Below, piece by piece: positions 53,509 to 61,928 of a stretch of 64,000 nucleotides of DNA. The stretch spans positions 1 through 64,000 of the forward strand of contig NZ_JAFFQC010000018.1 in assembly GCF_016918545.1 (NCBI RefSeq). Direction: 5' to 3'. This DNA comes from Desulfobulbus alkaliphilus. Its GTDB lineage: Bacteria; Desulfobacterota; Desulfobulbia; Desulfobulbales; Desulfobulbaceae. The stretch's first letter is position 1; every line of letters starts with the position of its first letter. Under the pieces are notes generated by a model. The model saw only the letters and a list, made by a program, of their open reading frames with translations. It ran no database searches and had not been told where the DNA came from. The translations under genes and the position numbers were made by a program.

Positions 53509-55289
53509 AATCGCTCCCCCCGGCTTTACCCTATATCCTTCCTCCTCGAACCAACGCCGCAGCGACCAGAGCGTTCGGCAGCGCCGCGGCCGCTGCATGC
53601 AATATACCGCCACAACTGGCGGAAATTCTCTACCAGCGGGGTGTTGCCACCCTTGGCGAATTGCAGGAATTTCTCTATCCGCAACTGGCAATGCTGCCCG
53701 ATCCTGCGACCATGCAAGGCATGGAGCAGGCCATTGATTGCCTTCTAACCAGCTGCGCTGCCAGGAAACCTGTTTTTATTCATGGAGACTATGACGTGGA
53801 TGGCATGACCGCCACGGCCCTGCTCGTTACTTTTTTCAGGGAAATCGGTATGCAATCAGTGTGCTGGTACATCCCCAATCGTTTTGAGGAAAAATACGGA
53901 TTATCAAAACAATCAATAGACAAACTTATTTCTCTGCATGAACATAGCCATGGTCATGGTGGCGTACTTATCACAGTGGACTGCGGCATTACGGCAGTAG
54001 AAGAGGTGGCCTATGCCAGGTCGCTCGGCTTTCGGGTGATTGTCACTGACCATCATGAGCCCCATGGACAGAGGCCCGAGGCGGACGCAATTTTAAATCC
54101 CAAGCAGTCAGGGGAGGCTGCCCATTTTTCCTCGCTTGCCGGGGTTGGGGTTGCTTTTTTTCTGATCATGGCCCTGCGCAGGGCCATGACGACCAACGGT
54201 TTTTCATTTGGCCCCACGGTTCCCAATCTGAAAAAGTACTTGGACCTGGTGGCTTTGGGGACAGTAGCGGATGTGGTTCCCCTGGTCGGTATTAACCGAA
54301 TCCTGGTTCGTGCTGGACTTGAAGTCCTGTCAACAAAGAACCGATATGGCGTTTCTTCTCTTTGTGATATATGTGGCATCGGTGCTCTACCGGTGCAAAC
54401 GGAAGATATTGCCTACAGGCTTGCCCCGAGACTCAACGCCGCCGGACGGCTAGGGCAACCACACCATGGGGTCAACCTGCTGCTGGCAACCACCAGTGAT
54501 CAGGCTCGCGACCTGACCCTGGTGCTTGAAGAACTGAACAGGGAGCGTAAACAGCTGGAGTTTGAGACCCTGGAAGAAGTCATGGAGCAATGCGGCACCC
54601 AGATCCAGGCGGGATGGAATGGCCTGAGCGTCTACCATGCGGCCTGCCATCCAGGAATTGTGGGAATTCTCGCTGCCCGCCTTGTCCAACGATACGGCAG
54701 ACCGGCGATTGTTCTCACCGACGATGCAACTGGAGGCGATGGGGGAAATCGCCTCAAGGGATCGGGAAGATCGCTCCCCGGCACGAACCTCGTAGATGCC
54801 CTGCAGGCATGCTCACCGTTGCTGGATCAGTTTGGCGGCCATGCCATGGCGGCCGGATTGACGATTGCCAGGGAGAACCTGGACGCTTTTGCCGCGGCTT
54901 TTCAGCAACAGGTGACGAGCATGGGTGGGCCGGTAGGGGAGGGAGCCGTAAAAATTCAGGTTGACTATCATTTTGAGAACAGCAGCATGCTGACCGAGGA
55001 TTTTGCCAGGGCCATGCAGCTGCTGCAGCCCTGTGGAGAGGGAAATCCTGAGCCCGTCTTTCTTATGACCAGCGAACGTTTGCTCCAGCCAAGGAACGTG
55101 AAAGGTCATCTCAGCTTCCAGGTTCATTCCGGCGGCAACGGTGCAGCGATCCGGGGCATCGGCTTTCACCTCTGGCGCGATTCTCTTGACCTGCGAAAAC
55201 CCGTTGACCTGGTTTTTCATGTCAAACGATCCTGGTACAGGGGCGTTGAACAGCACCAGCTACACGCTCTTCATATCGCATCATGTTGA
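53505..55289 (+). CDS. recJ: Single-stranded-DNA-specific 5'-3' exonuclease
   Basis: 594 residues, overlapping miaA by four bases. DHH-family motifs: FIHGDYDVDGMTATALLVTF (motif I), GGVLITVDCGIT, FRVIVTDHHEPHGQ (motif III, DHH) and LVALGTVADVVPLVGINRIL (motif IV). The C-terminal OB-fold part contains GGHAMAAGLTI and PCGEGNPEPVF. It degrades single-stranded DNA in recombination and mismatch repair. It ends the lysC-cimA-HhH-miaA-recJ run. Confidence 0.95.
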   Translation: MKSLPPALPYILPPRTNAAATRAFGSAAAAACNIPPQLAEILYQRGVATLGELQEFLYPQLAMLPDPATMQGMEQAIDCLLTSCAARKPVFIHGDYDVDGMTATALLVTFFREIGMQSVCWYIPNRFEEKYGLSKQSIDKLISLHEHSHGHGGVLITVDCGITAVEEVAYARSLGFRVIVTDHHEPHGQRPEADAILNPKQSGEAAHFSSLAGVGVAFFLIMALRRAMTTNGFSFGPTVPNLKKYLDLVALGTVADVVPLVGINRILVRAGLEVLSTKNRYGVSSLCDICGIGALPVQTEDIAYRLAPRLNAAGRLGQPHHGVNLLLATTSDQARDLTLVLEELNRERKQLEFETLEEVMEQCGTQIQAGWNGLSVYHAACHPGIVGILAARLVQRYGRPAIVLTDDATGGDGGNRLKGSGRSLPGTNLVDALQACSPLLDQFGGHAMAAGLTIARENLDAFAAAFQQQVTSMGGPVGEGAVKIQVDYHFENSSMLTEDFARAMQLLQPCGEGNPEPVFLMTSERLLQPRNVKGHLSFQVHSGGNGAAIRGIGFHLWRDSLDLRKPVDLVFHVKRSWYRGVEQHQLHALHIASC

Positions 55290-55302
55290 TATACATACAT
55301 AA

Positions 55303-55329
55303 GTAAAATTTTACATAATATATATTATG
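55303..55329. other. Two abutting perfect AT-rich palindromes
   Basis: GTAAAATTTTAC (55303-55314) and CATAATATATATTATG (55314-55329) are perfect 12- and 16-bp palindromes sharing one base, just after recJ. No GC-rich stem precedes a T-run, so this is not a usual terminator. It could be a protein-binding site. Confidence 0.55.
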
Positions 55330-55536
55330 CGACATTGTTAATATTGTCAAATTCCGCACCCGGCGCATCGACCCGAACCGCCTTGTTCGTGTGCCGGGTC
55401 ACTGCTCATTGGGCCCATGCGAAACCATTCAATGCAATGGTGGCAAACGTACCCAAAGATGAGTACCATGCACAAGCGTATGGTTCACGTTACACCTTTT
55501 TACAATCAGCCACCAGAACGTGGCGCGGCGTCTAAC

Positions 55537-55594
55537 TGTCACGGATTCAGTATTGATACAACTTAAACAAGAGTCCAGCCGTCACGGATTCAGG
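55537..55594 (-). mobile_element. MITE-like element, copy I (two nested remnants)
   Basis: GTCACGGATTCAG (55538-55550) and GTCCAGCCGTCACGGATTCA with a following GG (55573-55594) are two copies of the same end in the same orientation 44 bases apart. This fits an insertion into, or imperfect duplication of, an existing copy. Confidence 0.7.
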
Positions 55595-55618
55595 ATCCTT
55601 TTAACCACGAGATGACCT

Positions 55619-57061
55619 ATGACCTATGATATTTACCGGGAGCCCCTGGTCTCCCGTTATACCAGTCGTGCCATGCAGGAACTGTTTTCCGAGCGATTCA
55701 AATTCACCCATTGGCGCCGCTGCTGGGTCGCCTTGGCCGAGGCGCAACATGAACTGGGTCTGGCCGCGGTTTCAGCGGAAATGATTGCCCAATTGAAAGC
55801 CTATGTCGACAAGGTCAATTACGATGTTGCCATTGCCAAGGAACAGGAAATCCGCCATGATGTCATGGCGCACGTCTATGCCTATGGTCAGCAATGCCCT
55901 CTGGCCGAGCCCATCATCCATCTGGGGGCCACCTCCCAGTTCGTAGTCTGCAACACGGATTTGATTATCCAGAAACGTGCCCTGACCCTCATAAAAAATG
56001 CCTTGCTTCAGGTTATCGCCAATCTGGCCGCATTCTGTGACCAGCACAAAGACCTGGCCACCCTGGGATTCACCCACTATCAGCCAGCCCAGCCCACAAC
56101 GGTTGGCAAACGTAACACCCTGTATATTCACGATTTACTCATGGACCTTGACTCTATTGAACACCTTGAGGGGCAGATCAAGGCCCGAGGGGCCAAGGGA
56201 ACGGTCGGCACCCAGGCCACCTTCATCGAGTTATTTAACGGCGATCACCGCAAAGTACGGGAACTGGACCGGCTCGTAGCGAAAAAACTCGGTTTTGATC
56301 AGGTTTTTGCGGTCACCGGGCAGACCTATCCCCGCAAGCTGGACATGAAAACCTCGGAGACCCTGGCGGGAATTGGCGCCTCTGCCCATAAATTCGCCGT
56401 GGATCTCCGCTTGCTCTCCAACTTGAAAATGCAGGAAGAGCCCTTTGCAAGCAAACAGGTCGGCAGTTCAGCCATGGCGTATAAACGCAACCCCATGCGC
56501 TCGGAACGTATGACCGGCCTGGCTCGGAAACTGATGGGGCTTCCCGCCAACTTTGCCGCCACTGCCGCCAACCAGTGGTTTGAACGGACCCTGGATGATT
56601 CCGCCATTCGCAGAATGGATCTGGCCCAGGCTTTTCTGCTCACTGATGCCGTCTTGAGATTGTATGTGAACATTACCAGTGATATGGTTGTCTATCCAAA
56701 ACAAATTGAGAAACATCTCAAAGAAGAACTGCCGTTCATGGCTACTGAAAAAATTCTCATGGCCTGCGTTGAGCGTGGGTATAGTCGACAGGAGATGCAT
56801 GAGGTGATCCGTGAACACTCGGTGGCCGCCGGGTTGGATGTGAAAAATCAGGGTCTGGACAACAATCTGCTCAAACGCCTGGCCGAGGATGAGCGTATCC
56901 CTTTTGGGCGCCAGGAACTCGACGATCTGCTGGGTAACTATCAGCAGTACACCGGTCGCGCTGCTGCCCAGACCGAAGAGTTTCTTCTCGAAGTCGTGGC
57001 ACCGGTGCTGGCACGGTACAAGGATCAACTGAGCGTTATCGACGCCTCGCTGAGCGTGTAA
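55619..57061 (+). CDS. purB: Adenylosuccinate lyase
   Basis: 480 residues from ATG 55619. The signature SSAMAYKRNPMRSERM is clear. YREPLVSRYTSRAMQELFSE at the start, then THWRRCWVALAEAQHELGL, matches the roughly 480-residue subgroup shared with animal ADSL rather than the 430-residue or E. coli 456-residue forms. It removes fumarate from SAICAR and adenylosuccinate in purine synthesis. It has its own leader containing MITE fragments; the DUF4911 gene follows after 26 bases. Confidence 0.94.
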   Translation: MTYDIYREPLVSRYTSRAMQELFSERFKFTHWRRCWVALAEAQHELGLAAVSAEMIAQLKAYVDKVNYDVAIAKEQEIRHDVMAHVYAYGQQCPLAEPIIHLGATSQFVVCNTDLIIQKRALTLIKNALLQVIANLAAFCDQHKDLATLGFTHYQPAQPTTVGKRNTLYIHDLLMDLDSIEHLEGQIKARGAKGTVGTQATFIELFNGDHRKVRELDRLVAKKLGFDQVFAVTGQTYPRKLDMKTSETLAGIGASAHKFAVDLRLLSNLKMQEEPFASKQVGSSAMAYKRNPMRSERMTGLARKLMGLPANFAATAANQWFERTLDDSAIRRMDLAQAFLLTDAVLRLYVNITSDMVVYPKQIEKHLKEELPFMATEKILMACVERGYSRQEMHEVIREHSVAAGLDVKNQGLDNNLLKRLAEDERIPFGRQELDDLLGNYQQYTGRAAAQTEEFLLEVVAPVLARYKDQLSVIDASLSV

Positions 57062-57087
57062 TTTTTTTTCCTCAATGCGATTGCAAC

Positions 57088-57372
57088 ATGCATCCGAAAA
57101 GACCTTTGCCGGTGACTGTTGAATGGTATCTGCTCATTCGACCTGAAAAAATCAGCCTGCTCAGGTTTATCCTGGAAGGATACGACGGCTTGGCAACCAT
57201 GACCACGATCTCGGCCCGGGATGGTCTGGTCCGCATGCGGACTTTTGCCTCTGAATACAGGGAAGCGATGGAACTGCTCGATGCCTTGGCCCCCGAACTG
57301 ACCCCTTTCCTCCCGGCCGACAGTTTGATCAGGGAAAACGTTCCGGCGCAAAGAACAGATAAAAATGGGTAA
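57088..57372 (+). CDS. DUF4911-like small protein
   Basis: 94 residues from ATG 57088. EWYLLIRPEKISLLRFILEG then YDGLATMTTISARDGLVRM resembles the DUF4911 family, short proteins that often lie next to miaB or purB in Deltaproteobacteria (recognition from memory). The fold is probably ACT/ferredoxin-like. The C-terminus overlaps miaB by eight bases, so cotranslation is likely. Role unknown. Confidence 0.7.
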   Translation: MHPKRPLPVTVEWYLLIRPEKISLLRFILEGYDGLATMTTISARDGLVRMRTFASEYREAMELLDALAPELTPFLPADSLIRENVPAQRTDKNG

Positions 57373-58720
57373 AAATCTTTATATTAAAACCTTTGGCTGT
57401 CAGATGAACGAGCGGGACTCGGAAATCATCGAGCAACTCCTTGCTCAGCAGGGCTATATCCCCACTGATTCTCCTGAAGATGCCGATCTCGTCCTGGTGA
57501 ATACCTGCAGCATTCGTGACAAACCCGAACAGAAGGTCTACAGTCTGCTCGGACACCTGCGGGAAGCAAAAGCCAGAAACCCCTCGTTGCGCATCGGAGT
57601 GACTGGCTGCGTTGCCCAGCAGGAAGGGGTTCGGATCATGGAACGGATGCCCCATGTGGATCTGGTCGTCGGCACCCAGCAGATCTACCTGCTGCCGATG
57701 ATGCTTGGTCGCCTTGAGCACGGGACCGGGAGTGGCAGGGAGATCGCCACCAATCTGGATGCCGGCTTTGTGATTCCTGCGTTTCAGAAACTGCTGCGCA
57801 ACAGCCCCCCCTCCCCCGCTTCTCCTGACTTCAAACGATTTGTCACTATCATGCAAGGCTGTGATAATTATTGCAGCTATTGCGTGGTGCCGGCAACCCG
57901 GGGCAGAGAAATCAGTCGCCCGATGGTCGATATCATCGAAGAAGTGGAGATTCTGGTGGATCAGGGGGTCAGGGAGATCACCTTGTTGGGACAGAATGTC
58001 AACTCGTACGGTCGGAACAGCCTAGGGGATGGCGACGGTACCACCTTTACTGACCTGCTGCGCCGGGTTGCCGGAGTGCGGGGGGTGCAGCGGCTTCGCT
58101 TCACCACCTCTCATCCCAGGGATCTCAGCGAAGATCTCATGCGCTGTTTTGCGGAAATCGACATTCTCTGTCCGCATTTCCACCTGCCAGTCCAGTCCGG
58201 TTCCAATGCGGTGCTGCAAAGGATGAACAGAAAGTACACTGTTGAATCCTATCTGCGGAAAGTGGACACGCTCCGTACTTTTTGTCCGGATATCGCGCTG
58301 GCCACTGATGTGATCGTCGGGTTTCCCGGGGAAACAGAGGCCGATTTCCAGGCCACTCTGGACCTCCTTGCCAGGGTTCGTTTCCATGGCTCCTTCTCCT
58401 TCAAATATTCCGACCGGCCCCACACCCGATCAGCTGCCTTTGTCGACAAGATTTCCGAAGAGGTCAAGAGTCAGCGACTGGCACGGTTTCAGCATCTACA
58501 GGATGAAGTTTCTCTTGAACGGAATAAAGAATATATAGGAAAAAAAATGGAAGTAATGGTTGAGGAATGTTCCACCGGCGGATGCAAGGGGCGCACCCCT
58601 ACCAACCATGTTGTTCACTTTGCCGAGCCTCATCACCCGGCTTTAGTCCCGGGCGTTCTGGTCAGTGTCTGTATCAACCATGCCGGCAAGCATTCCCTCA
58701 GGGGTGAATATTGCCAATGA
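57365..58720 (+). CDS. miaB: tRNA-2-methylthio-N6-dimethylallyladenosine synthase
   Basis: 451 residues. The N-terminal UPF0004 domain opens YIKTFGCQMNERDSEIIEQL and its second and third cysteines are in NTCSIRDK and TGCVAQQEG. The radical SAM motif is MQGCDNYCSYCVVPATRGRE. FTTSHPRDLSEDLMRC and VQSGSNAVLQRMNRKYT follow; the TRAM domain ends the chain. It adds a methylthio group to i6A37, completing MiaA's product. Confidence 0.96.
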   Translation: MGKNLYIKTFGCQMNERDSEIIEQLLAQQGYIPTDSPEDADLVLVNTCSIRDKPEQKVYSLLGHLREAKARNPSLRIGVTGCVAQQEGVRIMERMPHVDLVVGTQQIYLLPMMLGRLEHGTGSGREIATNLDAGFVIPAFQKLLRNSPPSPASPDFKRFVTIMQGCDNYCSYCVVPATRGREISRPMVDIIEEVEILVDQGVREITLLGQNVNSYGRNSLGDGDGTTFTDLLRRVAGVRGVQRLRFTTSHPRDLSEDLMRCFAEIDILCPHFHLPVQSGSNAVLQRMNRKYTVESYLRKVDTLRTFCPDIALATDVIVGFPGETEADFQATLDLLARVRFHGSFSFKYSDRPHTRSAAFVDKISEEVKSQRLARFQHLQDEVSLERNKEYIGKKMEVMVEECSTGGCKGRTPTNHVVHFAEPHHPALVPGVLVSVCINHAGKHSLRGEYCQ

Positions 58721-58760
58721 ACATGAAATGTATTAAATAACACATTGAATTATCAATAGT

Positions 58761-59414
58761 ATGATAGATCTTCATTCCCATTCTTTTTTCAGTGACGGTG
58801 CACTGGTCCCCGCTGAACATGTGCGGCGGGTCGAAGTTCTCGGCTACTCAGCCATTGCCATCACCGACCATGCCGATTCCTCGAACATTCATCTCCTTAT
58901 TCCCAACCTGCTTCAGGCGGCCCGCGACCTGAATCCGGTCAACAAGACCCGGTTGCTTGTCGGGGTTGAATTGACCCACGTCCCTCCGGAGCTGATTGGC
59001 CCCTTGACCATGCGCTCCAGAGAGCTTGGCGCCCAACTGGTCGTCGTCCATGGCGAAACCCCGGTGGAACCGGTTCGTCCGGGAACCAACCTGGCCGCCC
59101 TTGAAGCTGATGTCGACCTGCTTGCACATCCGGGCTTTCTCAGCGAGGAGGAGGCTACCCTGGCCGCGAAAAAGGACATCCTGCTGGAACTATCCGGACG
59201 TAAGGGGCACAGCCTCACCAATGGTCACGTCGTGCGGATGGCACAGAAAACTGGGGCACCGTTGGCCATCAACGCGGATGCCCACGAGCCTGGAGACTTC
59301 CTGACGATGGAAATGGCGGAAAAGGTGGGCCTGGGCGCCGGCCTCAACCGGGAAGAGTACCAGCGCGTTCTTCGCAATATGGCCGCCGCGGTCGAAAAAA
59401 TAAAAAAAATATAA
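58761..59414 (+). CDS. PHP-domain phosphoesterase
   Basis: 217 residues from ATG 58761. PHP motifs: DLHSHSFFSDG (motif I), AIAITDHADSSN (II), VVVHGETPVEPVR, VDLLAHPGFLS (III) and INADAHEPGDF (IV), together holding the His/Asp/Glu set for three metal ions. It is shorter than histidinol-phosphate phosphatase (about 270) and has the compact form found in stand-alone phosphoesterases. The substrate is unknown. It follows miaB by 40 bases. Confidence 0.85.
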   Translation: MIDLHSHSFFSDGALVPAEHVRRVEVLGYSAIAITDHADSSNIHLLIPNLLQAARDLNPVNKTRLLVGVELTHVPPELIGPLTMRSRELGAQLVVVHGETPVEPVRPGTNLAALEADVDLLAHPGFLSEEEATLAAKKDILLELSGRKGHSLTNGHVVRMAQKTGAPLAINADAHEPGDFLTMEMAEKVGLGAGLNREEYQRVLRNMAAAVEKIKKI

Positions 59415-59451
59415 AAACAGAAATTTAAAAAGAATTCCTCTTGTATTTGTT

Positions 59452-59480
59452 TTGACAATTTTTCTGGATCGGCATTAACT
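59452..59480 (+). promoter_or_regulatory. Candidate promoter for the radical SAM gene at 59499
   Basis: A perfect -35 TTGACA at 59452 is followed 16-17 bases later by ATTAAC/TTAACT, which is a poor -10. It lies 19 bases upstream of the start, in an AT-rich gap. Confidence 0.35.
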
Positions 59481-59498
59481 ACCACGGAGTCTTTTACC

Positions 59499-60368
59499 AT
59501 GCATTATCAGGGAACCATTTATCGACCACCCAGTGAAGCCAACAGCATCCTGCTCCAGGTCACCACCGGATGCTCCCACAACAAGTGTACGTTCTGCGGC
59601 ATGTATAAAGGGCAGCGTTTCACCATCAAGCCCGAGGAAAGAGTCTTGGCGGACATCGAGTATGCTGCCACTCATTTTGCCCATGCCCGTAGACTTTTTC
59701 TTTGTGACGGAGACGCTCTCACCCTGGGTACCGATCGTTTGCTCACCATCCTTCGGGCAATTCAAGCAAAACTCCCCAAGGTCACCAGGGTTGGAATCTA
59801 TGCCAACAGCAAGAGCCTTAGGTCCAAATCCGTTGAAGAGCTGCAGCTTCTTAGCCGGCACGGTCTGGGGATTTGTTATATCGGGCTGGAAAGTGGTGAT
59901 GATGTCACCCTGAACCGCATCAACAAAGGAGCCGATGGCAAACAGATCATAACTGCGGCAACAAAAACAAAAGAGGCCGGGATACCAGTATCGATCACCG
60001 TCCTGCTCGGGGTTGCCGGACCGGAACGGTCCACGATCCATGCCACCGAGACCGGTCGGGTGCTGTCCGCCATTGATCCGGAATTTGTCGGAGCGCTCAG
60101 TCTCATGTTGGAACCGGGGACTGTCCTTTATGATGAGTACCAGGCTGGCCATTTTGCCATGCCCGAACCCTTTGCCATCCTGCAAGAGCTGCGCACCATG
60201 ATTGCAGCGACCAATCTCAGTAATGGCCTTTTTCACGCCAACCATGCCTCAAATTATCTGCCGATCAAGGCCAAGCTGCCTGAAGAAAAAGACAGTACCC
60301 TGGGCCTGCTTGATCGCGCCCTGTCCGGTACAATGGCGTTGAAGCCCGAGTATCTGCGCGCTTTGTAG
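59499..60368 (+). CDS. Radical SAM protein of the Elp3/HemN-like group, paralogue 2
   Basis: 289 residues, the same length as the 45911 paralogue. It opens MHYQGTIYRPPSEANSILLQ. LQVTTGCSHNKCTFCGMYKG has the cluster motif, LFLCDGDALTLGTDRLLTIL, GLGICYIGLESGDDVTLNRI and FHANHASNYLPIKAKLPEEK match the paralogue. The substrate is unknown; the conserved HANHASNY block near the end may form part of the active site. It stands alone on the plus strand. Confidence 0.82.
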   Translation: MHYQGTIYRPPSEANSILLQVTTGCSHNKCTFCGMYKGQRFTIKPEERVLADIEYAATHFAHARRLFLCDGDALTLGTDRLLTILRAIQAKLPKVTRVGIYANSKSLRSKSVEELQLLSRHGLGICYIGLESGDDVTLNRINKGADGKQIITAATKTKEAGIPVSITVLLGVAGPERSTIHATETGRVLSAIDPEFVGALSLMLEPGTVLYDEYQAGHFAMPEPFAILQELRTMIAATNLSNGLFHANHASNYLPIKAKLPEEKDSTLGLLDRALSGTMALKPEYLRAL

Positions 60369-60640
60369 CCTCCAGATAGCATTTCCAGGCGCCGGGCAGG
60401 ACAATCGTTGACGCAACCACCTGTCTTTCCCCTTGTTCCACACCACCCCGTGAGCCTTAAGGAGACCTGCTGTTTCTCCTCCCCGCCCCTTTTTACTGCC
60501 ACCAAAACCGAAATACCTGGTCGGGTAAACCAGGGCAATTTGACTTTTTCCACATATTTATGGTATGATGTAAGTTCAATTTGACCTGAAGCAAATTTTT
60601 TTTCTCTGAAAATGTCCCCTGAATACAAGCAAAAGATACC
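60369..60640. other. Intergenic region ahead of MITE copy J
   Basis: No gene is supported. It contains the candidate promoter at 60540-60569 and two copies of CAATTTGAC (60536, 60578). The rest is unexplained. Confidence 0.4.
60540..60569 (+). promoter_or_regulatory. Candidate sigma-70-type promoter upstream of the sucrose genes
   Basis: TTGACT (60540-60545), an 18-base spacer and TATGAT (60564-60569) form a good promoter match. Transcription would cross MITE copy J before reaching the fructokinase gene at 61014. A second CAATTTGAC follows at 60578. Confidence 0.5.
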
Positions 60641-60855
60641 CCTGCATCCGTGACGGCAGGAGAAGTATTTGGATTTTATCGTGCTGTAATAAGGTTATAC
60701 TTGCTGAATTTTTAATAATAACCTCCACCCGCCACCCTTCGGAGCGTCCGTTCGCACGCCGTCTTCATCGCCCGTCCCCTTTCGTTGAAGTGTCCTTTGA
60801 GCGAACGGCCACGGACAACGAACTTGACCCACGGACGATCGCTCACGGATCCAGG
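60641..60855 (+). mobile_element. MITE-like palindromic element, copy J (long form)
   Basis: 215 bp with ends CCTGCATCCGTGACGGC and GCTCACGGATCCAGG. It keeps both internal stems, GCCACCCTTCGGAGC and arms GTCCGTTCGCACG and CCCACGGACGA. It lies upstream of the fructokinase/sucrose-phosphate synthase pair, within its probable leader. The following 100 bases resemble those beside copy E in reverse complement. Confidence 0.85.
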
Positions 60856-61013
60856 AGTACCTGACCTGGAAACTGGAAACGTTTACCAGTGCTTCATATA
60901 CGGACAGGCAGTCGGTCGGGCCATATCATCCTCAGCACGGCAGCCTGATCGTCCGCGGATGGAAGACCGATAAACGAATCCGTGAATCTATCCCCCCAAC
61001 TGTTCTACTGATC

Positions 61014-61928
61014 ATGCCTACAGTCCACAAAACAACGGTTGTCCTTTTTGGCGAAGTTCTGGCCGACATCTTTCCCGACCGCCAGGTCTTGGGCGGCGCA
61101 CCGTTCAATGTCGCCCGCCACCTGCGGGCTTTCGGCCTCCATCCCCTGCTCATCACCCGGGTCGGGCAGGACCAGTTGCGCGACGAACTGCTTGCGGCAA
61201 TGAAACGCTTCGACATGGACACGCGCGGAGTACAGAGCGACCCTGTCCATCCCACCGGACAGGTAACAGTCAGCATCGATCAACAGGGGCATAACTTTGA
61301 TATCCAGCCGCTTCAGGCCTATGATTTCATTGATGCCAAGGCGGCCTGTAGCGAGGCTTTGGCGGTCTCCCCCCTTATGATGTATTTTGGAACCCTGGCG
61401 CAGCGTCACGAGACTTCAAGACAGGCCCTTGAGGCATTGTTGCAGCGAATTGATGCGTTGAAATATCTCGATATCAACCTCCGGGAACCCTGGTTCGACG
61501 CGGCTACCGTGGAACGTTCTCTCGCCAATGCCGATATCGTCAAGATGAACGAGGATGAATTGGCCACCATATCCGCCCAGTTCAATCTTGCCGGCTCCAC
61601 TCCACAGGCACAGGGACTTGCTTTGCAGCGGCGCTTTGGCCTCAAGGGGCTCCAGGTGACCTGTGGCGCGGACGGAGCCTGGCAGCTGAACACCGATGGC
61701 CGCTTGCTCCAGGCACAAGGGGGCTCGGCACAGGGTGCAATCGTCGACACCGTAGGGGCTGGTGACGGCTTTGCCGCTGTATGCATTGCCGGACAACTGC
61801 TGGACTGGCCACCTCAACTCATACTTGACCGGGCCAACATATTTGCTGCGACGATCTGCACCCTGCGCGGTGCAATTCCGCCCGATGAAGGATTCTATTC
61901 ACCATTTCTCAGGGAGTGGCATCTATGA
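61014..61928 (+). CDS. PfkB-family fructokinase
   Basis: 304 residues from ATG 61014. VLFGEVLADIFPDRQVLGGA then PFNVARHLRAFGLHPLLITR is the N-terminal substrate-binding part; IVDTVGAGDGFAAVCIAGQL contains the catalytic Asp and anion hole (G-A-G-D). It is of the fructokinase group by its GGAPFN-type start. It phosphorylates fructose, and coupling to sucrose-phosphate synthase (ATGA overlap) suggests it recycles or supplies fructose phosphate for sucrose turnover. Confidence 0.88.
   Translation: MPTVHKTTVVLFGEVLADIFPDRQVLGGAPFNVARHLRAFGLHPLLITRVGQDQLRDELLAAMKRFDMDTRGVQSDPVHPTGQVTVSIDQQGHNFDIQPLQAYDFIDAKAACSEALAVSPLMMYFGTLAQRHETSRQALEALLQRIDALKYLDINLREPWFDAATVERSLANADIVKMNEDELATISAQFNLAGSTPQAQGLALQRRFGLKGLQVTCGADGAWQLNTDGRLLQAQGGSAQGAIVDTVGAGDGFAAVCIAGQLLDWPPQLILDRANIFAATICTLRGAIPPDEGFYSPFLREWHL

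Larger units (their letters stand above)
55290..55618. other. Intergenic region between recJ and purB
   Basis: 329 bases containing the AT-rich palindromes (55303-55329), about 200 bases of unexplained DNA with no convincing frame, and MITE remnants (55537-55594). The purB ATG follows the latter by 24 bases, with a duplicated ATGACCTATGACCTATG start region. Confidence 0.5.

Noticed and set aside
55335-55535. Short plus-strand frame between recJ and purB
   Set aside because: No ribosome-binding site or recognisable sequence, and it runs into MITE remnants.
4311-60855. CRISPR array as explanation for the dispersed repeats
   Set aside because: The copies are kilobases apart, differ in length and orientation and have no regular spacers.
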